Origin: WHSW01 sp963729075
GTDB taxonomy: Bacteria > Actinomycetota > Thermoleophilia > Solirubrobacterales > 70-9
Direction: 5' to 3'
Length of the DNA stretch: 64,000 nucleotides
Assembly: GCA_963729075.1 (NCBI GenBank)
Contig: CAVSMU010000005.1
Coordinates: 1-64,000, forward strand
The notes below the pieces were generated by a model. That model had not been told where the DNA came from. It ran no database searches and saw only the letters and a list, made by a program, of their open reading frames with translations. Shown here in pieces: positions 17,897-25,600 of this stretch (position 1 is the first letter of the stretch; each line of letters begins with the position of its first letter). The translations under genes were made by a program, and so were the position numbers.

Positions 17897-20785
17897 ATGA
17901 GCGACAGCTTCGGCGCCAAGGACACACTCGACGTCTCGGGCCGCGAGTACGAGATCTTCCGGCTCGACGCGTTGCAGGACCGGTTCGACGTCGCCCGTCT
18001 GCCGTACTCGCTGAAGGTGCTCCTGGAGAACGCCCTGCGGCTCGAGGACGGCGACTCGGTGACCGCCGACGACGTCGAGACCATCGCGACCTGGGACGCC
18101 GGCGCCGAGCCCTCGGAGGAGATTCCCTTCCAGCCGGCGAGGGTGCTGATGCAGGACTTCACCGGCGTGCCGGCGATCGTCGACCTGGCGGCGATGCGCG
18201 ACGCTATCGACAAGCTCGGCTCCGACCCGTCGCGGATCAACCCGTTGGTCCCTGTGGACCTCGTGATCGACCACTCGGTGCAGGTGGACGCGTTCGGCAA
18301 CCCACGCGCGTTCGACATCAACGCCGACCGCGACTACGAGCGCAACGGCGAGCGCTACGCGTTCCTGCGCTGGGGCCAGCAGGCGTTCGACAACTTCCGG
18401 GTCGTCCCGCCGGCGACCGGCATCTGCCATCAGGTCAACCTCGAGTACCTCAGCCAGGTCGTGTTCACGCCCGAGTCCAACGGCTCCGGCCCGACCCCGG
18501 CGTATCCCGACACCCTCGTCGGCACCGACTCGCACACGACGATGGTCAACGGCCTCGGCGTGCTCGGCTGGGGGGTCGGAGGGATCGAGGCCGAGGCGGC
18601 GATGCTCGGCCAGCCGATCTCGATGCTGCTGCCGCAGGTGGTCGGGTTCAAGCTCGACGGTGAGCTGCCCGAGGGCTCGACCGCGACCGATCTCGTGCTT
18701 ACGGTGACCGAGATGCTCCGCGAGCGCGGCGTGGTCTCGAAGTTCGTGGAGTTCTTCGGCCCCGGGCTGGGCACGCTCGGGCTCGCCGACCGGGCGACGA
18801 TCGGCAACATGTCGCCGGAGTTCGGCTCGACCTGCGCCATCTTCCCGGTGGACCGGGAGACGCTTCGCTACCTCGAGTTCAGCGGCCGGCCGACCGAGCT
18901 GATCGAGCTGGTCGACGCGTACGCCCGCGAGCAGGGGATGTTCTGGGACGCGGGCTCCGAGGAGCCGACGTTCTCGGAGACGCTCGAGCTCGACCTGGAC
19001 GATGTCGAGCCCTCGATCGCCGGGCCGAAGCGGCCCCAGGACCGGATCGCGCTCGCCGATGCCCACGCGGCGTTCTTGGAGTCGCTGCGCGAGCACGACC
19101 CGGAGGCCGCCGAGGAGCTCGGCAGCAACTACGACGAGGCCGTCGAGGAATCGTTCCCGGCCTCCGACTCGCCGGCGGAGGACCACAACGACGACCGCGG
19201 GCGGCCGCGGCGCTTCGACCGCGACGCCGCGACCGCGATCGCCGAGGCGCGCGCCGACGACGTCGTTCCGGTGACCCTCGAGGACGGCACCGAGGTCGAG
19301 CTCGACCACGGGCACGTGGTGATCGCCGCGATCACGAGCTGCACCAACACGTCCAACCCCTCGGTGATGATCGGCGCGGGCCTCCTCGCGCGGAACGCGG
19401 TCGAGCGTGGCCTGCAGAGCAAGCCCTGGGTCAAGACCTCGCTGGCGCCCGGCTCGACGGTGGTCACCGACTACCTCGAGCAGGCGGGCCTCGACGAGTA
19501 CCTCGACCGGCTCGGCTTCAATCTCGTCGGTTACGGATGCACCACCTGCATCGGCAACTCCGGACCGCTCCCGGAGGCGATCTCGAAGGCGGTCAACGAC
19601 AACGAGCTCGTCGTCTGCTCGGTGCTGTCCGGCAACCGCAACTTCGAGGGCCGGATCCAGCAGGACGTGCGCAACAATTACCTCGCCTCCCCGCCGCTCT
19701 GCGTGGCCTATGCGCTCGCCGGGCGCATGGACGTCGACCTGACCAGGGACCCGCTCGGCGAGGACGCCGACGGCAACCCGGTCTACCTCTCCGACATCTG
19801 GCCGACCAGCGAGAAGATCAGGTCGACGATCGCCGAGGCGGTTCGGCAGGACATGTTCGAGCGCAGCTACGCGGACGTGTTCACCGGCGACGAGCGCTGG
19901 CGGGCGCTCGAGACCCCCGACGGCGACCGCTACACGTGGCCCGACTCGACCTACGTCCGCGAGCCCCCGTACTTCGAGGGCATGGACGCGGAGCCGGCCC
20001 CGATCGAGCCGATCTCGGGCGCGCGGGCGCTGGCGGTGCTCGGCGACAGTGTCACGACCGACCACATCTCGCCCGCGGGAGCGATCCGCAAGGACAGCCC
20101 CGCGGGCCGGTGGCTGATCGAGAACGGCGTCGAGGCGCGCGACTTCAACTCCTACGGCTCACGGCGCGGCAACCACGAGGTGATGATCCGCGGCACCTTC
20201 GCGAACGTGCGGCTCCGCAACAGGCTGGTCGAGAGAGAGGGCGGCTTCACGCGCCATTTCCCGGACGGCGAGGAGACGACGATCTACGAGGCGGCGATGG
20301 CCTACGCCGAGGAGGGCGTCCCGCTGGTGGTGCTGGCGGGCAAGGAGTACGGCTCGGGCTCGTCGCGCGACTGGGCGGCGAAGGGAACCGTGCTGCTGGG
20401 TGTGCGCGCGGTGATCGCGGAGAGCTTCGAGCGCATCCATCGCTCGAACCTGATCGGAATGGGCGTGTTGCCGCTCCAGTTCCCGGACGGGGAGACGATC
20501 GAGTCGCTCGGGCTGACCGGCGAGGAGGTCTTCGAGTTCGGGGATCTCGAGGATGGAGAGGCGAAGACGGTGAAGGTGACCGCGCGCCGTCCACCGGCTG
20601 ACCCGGCCGCCCCCGGACGAATCCCGGCAGAGCCGGGATCACCGGTCGCTGACGCTCCCTCGGAGGAGGCGGGCGGAACGTCTGTATTCGAGGCACGGGT
20701 GCGCCTCGACACGCCGAACGAGGTCCGCTACTTCCAGAACGGCGGCATCCTTCACCGCGTGCTTCGCGATCTGCGGTCCGCTTAG
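17897..20785 (+). CDS. acnA: Aconitate hydratase A
   Basis: TCA-cycle enzyme interconverting citrate and isocitrate with a [4Fe-4S] cluster. The three cluster cysteines are in AAITSCTNTSNPSVM and GYGCTTCIGNSGPL. Substrate loops DTLVGTDSHTTMVNGLGVLG and GKEYGSGSSRDWAAKG are intact. At 962 residues it is longer than most AcnA: a charged linker before the Fe-S part (SPAEDHNDDRGRPRRFD) and a 30-residue insert in the C-terminal swivel domain (ADPAAPGRIPAEPGSPVADA) account for this; the insert is the repeat described separately. CATACT at 17885-17890 would place the transcript start on the A of the ATG, and there is no ribosome site. Confidence 0.95.
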   Translation: MSDSFGAKDTLDVSGREYEIFRLDALQDRFDVARLPYSLKVLLENALRLEDGDSVTADDVETIATWDAGAEPSEEIPFQPARVLMQDFTGVPAIVDLAAMRDAIDKLGSDPSRINPLVPVDLVIDHSVQVDAFGNPRAFDINADRDYERNGERYAFLRWGQQAFDNFRVVPPATGICHQVNLEYLSQVVFTPESNGSGPTPAYPDTLVGTDSHTTMVNGLGVLGWGVGGIEAEAAMLGQPISMLLPQVVGFKLDGELPEGSTATDLVLTVTEMLRERGVVSKFVEFFGPGLGTLGLADRATIGNMSPEFGSTCAIFPVDRETLRYLEFSGRPTELIELVDAYAREQGMFWDAGSEEPTFSETLELDLDDVEPSIAGPKRPQDRIALADAHAAFLESLREHDPEAAEELGSNYDEAVEESFPASDSPAEDHNDDRGRPRRFDRDAATAIAEARADDVVPVTLEDGTEVELDHGHVVIAAITSCTNTSNPSVMIGAGLLARNAVERGLQSKPWVKTSLAPGSTVVTDYLEQAGLDEYLDRLGFNLVGYGCTTCIGNSGPLPEAISKAVNDNELVVCSVLSGNRNFEGRIQQDVRNNYLASPPLCVAYALAGRMDVDLTRDPLGEDADGNPVYLSDIWPTSEKIRSTIAEAVRQDMFERSYADVFTGDERWRALETPDGDRYTWPDSTYVREPPYFEGMDAEPAPIEPISGARALAVLGDSVTTDHISPAGAIRKDSPAGRWLIENGVEARDFNSYGSRRGNHEVMIRGTFANVRLRNRLVEREGGFTRHFPDGEETTIYEAAMAYAEEGVPLVVLAGKEYGSGSSRDWAAKGTVLLGVRAVIAESFERIHRSNLIGMGVLPLQFPDGETIESLGLTGEEVFEFGDLEDGEAKTVKVTARRPPADPAAPGRIPAEPGSPVADAPSEEAGGTSVFEARVRLDTPNEVRYFQNGGILHRVLRDLRSA
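20593..20681 (+). repeat. 89-bp palindromic coding element, copy 1 (inside acnA)
   Basis: This stretch is identical over all 89 bases to 26555-26643 on the other strand, inside the 2-oxoglutarate dehydrogenase gene. It holds a perfect 8-bp hairpin, ATCCCGGC-AGA-GCCGGGAT. In both genes it is read in the same frame and direction, giving the peptide PADPAAPGRIPAEPGSP and VADAPSEEAGGT. In aconitase it interrupts the swivel domain between VKVTARR and FEARVRLDTPNEV, where homologues join directly or nearly so. Confidence 0.9.
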
Positions 20786-20807
20786 CAGGCCGGCCGGCGC
20801 GAGGTGG

Positions 20808-20837
20808 TTGACACCGCCACTCGCTATCGGTCATAGT
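20808..20837 (+). promoter_or_regulatory. Promoter of candidate ncRNA
   Basis: A perfect -35 TTGACA (20808-20813) and CATAGT (20832-20837) 18 bases later, just after the acnA stop and pointing into a 425-base stretch without any plausible gene on the same strand. The predicted transcript start is near 20844. Confidence 0.6.
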
Positions 20838-20843
20838 TGACGC

Positions 20844-21166
20844 ACCCGCGCGGGAGGGAGTACTTACAAACTCGTCCCCGGCCAGTCCCGCCTCCGGGGA
20901 CGATCGCGTCGGCATCCCTCCCTGGCTACCGACGCGCTGGCGGTGGCGCGGGCCGTGTGGACCCCCTGCCTCCCGCGGCCCCGCCCCGCCAACTACCGCC
21001 GTTTTCGGCCGGATCGCGGCGTTCTCGCGCTCTGGCCGGGCGGCCAACGGTTCGACGTTTACCCGCCTCTCAGTCAGGGAAGGTTCCAGACATAGGGGTT
21101 AGGTAAAGGGGTTCTTCGCCGTGGGGCGGGCCGCGTGACCCCCTTCGCGGTCCCGCCCCACCTTTT
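20844..21166 (+). ncRNA. Candidate structured non-coding RNA, unassigned
   Basis: About 323 bases between a promoter-like pair and a strong terminator, with no convincing open frame. Pairings seen: an 8-bp helix GGGAGGGA (20852-20859) with TCCCTCCC (20915-20922) enclosing a 9-bp hairpin CGTCCCCGG (20873-20881) with CCGGGGACG (20894-20902), further GC-rich helices to about 21050, then the terminator. I looked for the signatures of RNase P RNA, tmRNA and SRP RNA and did not find them; a 6S-like RNA is not excluded. It faces a convergent gene, so it is not a leader of a downstream gene. Confidence 0.5.
21121..21166 (+). terminator. Strong intrinsic terminator
   Basis: GTGGGGCGGG-CCGCG (21121-21135) pairs with CGCGG-t-CCCGCCCCAC (21146-21161), a 15-bp stem with one bulged base, followed by C and TTTT. 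It ends transcripts coming from acnA or the candidate ncRNA; on the other strand it lies downstream of the DUF3817 gene. Confidence 0.8.
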
Positions 21167-21211
21167 CTCGCCCGCAGCGAGCGGGCCGGGGGGTGCGCGG
21201 TGGGACGCGCC

Positions 21212-21535
21212 TCAGGCGCTCGAGCGGTCCTTGCGCTCGATGTAGTGGATCGCGATCACGCTGCCGACCGGCCCGACCGGGGTCAGGGTCGCGGCGAGCA
21301 GGGTGTAGGGCGCCTCGTGGCGCAGCACCGCGGCCCAGATCACCAAGGCCAGCAGGATGAAGCCGATCCCATGGGCGAGCCCGAAATAGAAGGTTGCGTG
21401 CTCCAGTCCGGGTGCGAGCCAGACCACCACCAGCCCCGCGAACAGGACGAGCTCCACCCACGAGGCCACCTTCGCCCAGCCGAACACCGGCCCGGGCACG
21501 GGCGTTCGCAGGACGCTGTGCGAGTCGGTGCTCAC
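21212..21535 (-). CDS. DUF3817 family membrane protein
   Basis: A small integral membrane protein of about 107 residues with three helices (ASWVELVLFAGLVVVWLAP, FYFGLAHGIGFILLALVIWA, TLLAATLTPVGPVGSVIAIH). The H-G motif region GLAHGIGFILL and the tail IHYIERKD match DUF3817, whose function is unknown. I prefer the GTG that gives VSTDSHSVLRTPVPG; the frame stays open 28 codons further upstream without family resemblance. Confidence 0.75.
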   Translation of the reverse strand: MSTDSHSVLRTPVPGPVFGWAKVASWVELVLFAGLVVVWLAPGLEHATFYFGLAHGIGFILLALVIWAAVLRHEAPYTLLAATLTPVGPVGSVIAIHYIERKDRSSA

Positions 21536-21587
21536 GGCGCGATTGATAGCGCACGGATCCGACCGGCTGTACGAGTCGATGACCGCA

Positions 21588-22493
21588 TCATTGGCCCGGG
21601 GACACACGGGCGCGGTCAACCATGCGGCCGATCGTCGCCACGGCGGATCCCGGGTCTCCCTGGACTGCCTTGGCGGTGACGCGGTGCACGAGAAAGCCGG
21701 CGTCCTGGAGCTCGGCAGTCTTGCGCCGATCGCGCTCGAACGCCTCCGGCGAGGAATGGCTCGCGTACCCGTCGACCTCCACCACGAGACGCTCCTCCCG
21801 CCACAGGAAGTCGACCTCCCACGGTTCGAGCCGTGCGTTGACCTCGGGCTCGGGCAGGCCCGCGGCGCGTAGCAGCATCAACAGCCGTTCCTCGGGTGGC
21901 GACCTCGTACGAGCCGGCGCGTGACCGGCTTCGAGCAGCGCCCGAAGCGCCCGCACGCCGCGCCGTTGGGCGTGGCGCTCGATGATTCGGAGGAGGCTAG
22001 GCCGGTTTGTGAGTCGGATTGCGAAGGCCTCGCTCACCAGCTGCTCGAGCTCGCGGGCACTCAACACGCCGGCGAGGTCGAGGATGACCCGAGTGGGGGT
22101 GGTCACCGGGATCCCGCGCTTGGTCGTGACCTCGCTGACACGCACCGAAGCCGAACGGTGGATACAGATGCCCGGACGTCGACCGGGATTGCGGCCGGCT
22201 ACGGTGACCTCTACGGGAGTGGGTTTGGCTGGGTAAGGGGGAAGGTCCCAGAGGTACGCGGCGGAGTGATGACTGAGGACGGCACGAGGTGCGCAGGCGA
22301 GGACCGCAGCCATCTCCTGGGCATAACGGGGGAGTATCGGTCCAACGAGATAGACGCCACCGTGCAGTTGGCGGATCCGTCCGTTGGCGAGGTCCCGCGC
22401 CAGTTGGCGGCGGGACAAGCCACAGTCCATCGCCTGAGCGCGGGACACCACGCCATGCTGGCGCCCGGCCATCCGCGCCACCCGCCGGCGCAC
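21588..22493 (-). CDS. AbiEi-like winged-helix plus DUF559 (Vsr-like) fusion protein
   Basis: A 301-residue two-domain protein. The N-terminus (residues 1-90: RQHGVVSRAQAMDCGLSRRQ, then LSHHSAAYLWDL) matches the AbiEi antitoxin-type helix-turn-helix. The C-terminus (about 195-290: EPWEVDFLWREERLVVEVDG followed by a His-Ser-rich turn) matches DUF559, a restriction-endonuclease-like fold related to Vsr; the acidic pair EVD..VEVDG could bind metal. No AbiEii toxin gene lies beside it. A paralogue is encoded near 43-44 kb. Such fusions are common and unexplained in actinobacteria; a nuclease or autoregulatory role is possible. Confidence 0.75.
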   Translation of the reverse strand: MRRRVARMAGRQHGVVSRAQAMDCGLSRRQLARDLANGRIRQLHGGVYLVGPILPRYAQEMAAVLACAPRAVLSHHSAAYLWDLPPYPAKPTPVEVTVAGRNPGRRPGICIHRSASVRVSEVTTKRGIPVTTPTRVILDLAGVLSARELEQLVSEAFAIRLTNRPSLLRIIERHAQRRGVRALRALLEAGHAPARTRSPPEERLLMLLRAAGLPEPEVNARLEPWEVDFLWREERLVVEVDGYASHSSPEAFERDRRKTAELQDAGFLVHRVTAKAVQGDPGSAVATIGRMVDRARVSPGQ

Positions 22494-22524
22494 CTCGGCT
22501 GAGCCGGGGCCTCGAGTGTCGTGC

Positions 22525-22545
22525 TGAGCACCAATACGGTGCTCA
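22525..22545. promoter_or_regulatory. Perfect 8-bp inverted repeat upstream of the AbiEi/DUF559 gene
   Basis: TGAGCACC-AATAC-GGTGCTCA lies 32 bases upstream of the start of the AbiEi/DUF559 gene. AbiEi proteins repress their own operons through inverted repeats, so this is a candidate operator; binding is inference. No equivalent palindrome was seen upstream of the paralogue. Confidence 0.45.
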
Positions 22546-22586
22546 ATGCGACAACGGCCGGGGATTCTCCCCCTACTCGACTCGTT

Positions 22587-22606
22587 CGCGCCGCCGCGGC
22601 GGCGCG
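22587..22606 (-). terminator. 20-bp GC palindrome after the 2-oxoglutarate dehydrogenase gene
   Basis: CGCGCCGCCGCGGCGGCGCG is a perfect 20-base palindrome starting 11 bases past the stop of the large dehydrogenase gene. It may act as a hairpin terminator on the leftward strand, but there is no T-run, so this is only a possibility. Confidence 0.4.
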
Positions 22607-22616
22607 GGCTCGCCCG

Positions 22617-25600
22617 CTACCCCTCGAGCGCGGTGAGGACTATGCGCTCCTGCTCCAGGCGGTGGGCGGCCGGGTAGCCCTCGCTCGGGCTCGAGCGCTG
22701 CGGGCGGCCGACGTAGGTGAACTCGACGCCCTCGGGGATCAGCTCGGGAAGCCGGCGCGCCATCACGCTCCAGGCGCCCATGTTCTTCGGCTCCTCCTGG
22801 GCCCAGACGATCTTCTTCAGGTTCGGGTAGGCGTTGATCAGGCGCTCGAGCTCGTTGCGCGCGAACGGATAGAGGAGCTCGACCCGGCCGAGCGCGACCG
22901 AGGTCGCGGACTCGCGGCGCTCGTGCTGGTCGATGTCGTAGAAGAGCTTGCCGCTGCAGAGCACGAGCCTGTCGATCTTGTCCCGGTCCTCGCCGATGCG
23001 TGGGTCGTCGAGCACGAACCGGAACGTGCCCGAGGTCAGCTCCCCGAGCGAGGAGGACGCGGCCCGGAGGCGCAGCAGCCCCTTCGGGGTGAAGACAACG
23101 AGTGGCCGCGGCTTGGCGATTCGCGCCTGGCGGCGCAGGAGGTGGAAGTACTGCGCGGCCGTGGTCGGGTTGGCGAGCCGGATGTTCCCCTCGGAGCCGA
23201 GCTGGATGAAGCGCTCGATCCGGGCGCTCGAGTGCTCGGGCCCCGCGCCCTCGTAGCCATGGGGGAGCAGGAGCGTCAGCCGGGTCGTCTGGCCCCACTT
23301 CGACTCCCCGGCGACGATGAAGCTGTCGATGATCACCTGCGCCGAGTTGGCGAAGTCGCCGAACTGCGCCTCCCACAGCATCAGGCTCTCCGGCGAGGCG
23401 GCGGAGTATCCGTACTCGAAGCCGAGACAGCCGGCCTCGGAAAGCGGGCTGTTGTGGAGCTCGAACGGGGCCAGCGCGCCGCTCAGGTTCTGAATCGGCA
23501 CGTAGCGCAGGCCGGTCTTCTCGTCGTGGAGTGCCAGGTGACGATGCGAGAACGTCCCGCGCTCGGTGTCCTGACCGGTGAGGCGGATGTGGGTTCCCTC
23601 GGTCAGCAGCGAGGCGAACGCCAGGCTCTCGGCATGGCCGAACTCGATCTCGCCCTGATCGAGCTTGTCGATGCGGGCGAGCAGCGGCTTGCGCAACTTG
23701 CGATGGATCGTGAAGCTGTCGGGCACCCGCAGCAGCTCCTCGTTGAGCGAGCGCAGGCGCTGCTCCGAGACCGCCGTCTCGACCTCCGGGCTGCGCGATC
23801 GGTCGAGCTCGCCGGTGCCGAGCGCGGTCGAGCTCGGGTCCTCGTACTCGCCTTCCTCCATCTTGGATCGCAGGCGCTTCAGCGTCGTCTGGAGCTGCTC
23901 CTGGGACCGCTTCGCCTCGCTCTCGACGTCCTCGGCGGTGACCACGCCCTGGTCCATCAGCTTGCGCGCGTACAGCTCGGAGACGGGCGGGTGCTCCTTG
24001 ATCTTCGCCGCCATCGTCGGCTGCGTGTAGGCGGGCTCGTCCGTCTCGTTGTGGCCGTAGCGGCGATAGCCGATCAGGTCGATGACCACGTCTCGCCCCC
24101 ACTGCTCGCGATAGGCCATCGCGAGTCGGACGGCGCCGAGACAGGCCTCGACGTCGTCGGCGTTCACGTGGATGATCGGGCAGTTGAAGCCCTTCGCCAT
24201 GTCGCCGGCGTAGGGCGTCGACCGGCCGTCCCGGGGGTCGGTGGTGAAGCCCACCTGGTTGTCGGTGATCAGGTGTACCGTGCCGCCCGTCGAGTAGCCG
24301 TCGAGCGCCTGCAGGTTGAGCGTCTCCGCGACCACCCCCTGGCCGGGGAAGGCGGCGTCGCCGTGCAGGAGCAGCGCGACCGCCGCGTGCGGGTTGTGCT
24401 TCAGCCTCGGGCCGGAGTGCTCGGTCTGGGCGGCGCGGGCACCGCCGGTCACCACTGGGTCGACGAACTCGAGATGGCTCGGGTTCGGGTAGAGGCGGAC
24501 CTTGACCTGGTCGCCGTCGCGGGTTTCGAACAGGCCCTCCGCGCCGTGGTGGTACTTGACGTCGCCCGTGCCCGAGTGGGGAATCGCGGCGATCGCCTTC
24601 ACCTGATCGAGCGCCTTCGCGCCCTCGAATTCGGCGAGGATCGACTCGACCGAGCGACCGAGGTTGTGCGCGAGGACGCTGAGCCGGCCGCGGTGGGCCA
24701 TCCCGAGCACGACCTCCTCGGCGCCGTTCTGCCTCGCCAGGGTGGCGATCTCGTCGATCATCGGCACGGTGACGTCGAGGCCCTCGATCGAGAACATCTT
24801 CTGGCCCAGGTACGCCTTCTGCAGGAAGCGCTCGAACTGGTGGACGTCGATCAGCCGCGAGAGCAGTGCCCGCTGCTCCTCGTCGCTGAGCGGCGCGCGG
24901 TGCCAGCCGGTCTCGATCATCTCCCGCAACCACATCCGCTGCTGATGCGACGAGAGGTGCTCGATCTGGTACGCGATCGTGCTGCAGTACGCCTCACGCA
25001 TCCTGGGCAGCGCCTCCAGCAGGGTCTCCCCCTCGACGCCGCAGCGCAGGATCGAGGCGGGGATCCGCGACATCAGCTCGGGCGTCAGGTTCAAGTTCTC
25101 GGGCTCGAGCGCCGGATCCCCCTTGGGCGGGCCGCCGAGCGGGTTGACACTGGCGGCGAGGTGTCCGTGCGTGCGGTAGGCCTTGAGCAGCGAGGTCGCA
25201 GCCTGCACCGCCTGCAGCAGCTCCCGATCGGGCTCCGCGGCGACGGCCGGCGCCGGTGCGGAGGGGGCGGCTGTGCCCAGCGGCGGCGCGGAGGCCGACG
25301 CCGGGTGAGCGGTGCTGACCACGCTGGCCGGGATCCGGAGCGCCTCGGCCACGTCCTCGTAGAAGCCGTCCTCGCCCTGCAGTAGCTCGTCGATCCGGCG
25401 CAGGAACGAGCCCGACTCGGCGCCCTGGATGATCCGGTGGTCGTACGTCGAGGTGGTGGTCATCACCTTCGAGATCCCCAGCGCCTTGATCTTGTCCGCG
25501 GTCGCGTGCGCCCACTCGACCGGGTAGGCGAGCGCGCCGCAGGCGACGATCGTCCCCTGGCCGGGCAACAGCCGTGGGACCGAGGCGACGGTGCCGAGCC

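Noticed and set aside
17663..20065. 800-codon open frame on the - strand opposite acnA
   Set aside because: Antisense shadow of aconitase with no recognisable motif.
20844..21166. RNase P RNA, tmRNA or SRP RNA as identity of the structured region
   Set aside because: No GAGGAAAGUC-type block, no tRNA-like end with CCA, and no SRP tetraloop motif could be found, so the RNA is left unassigned.
21588..22493. AbiE toxin-antitoxin operon
   Set aside because: The AbiEi-like protein carries a nuclease-like C-terminus and there is no AbiEii nucleotidyltransferase gene on either side.
22521..25385. 954-codon open frame on the + strand opposite the 2-oxoglutarate dehydrogenase gene
   Set aside because: Antisense shadow of a highly conserved E1 domain; low-complexity translation.
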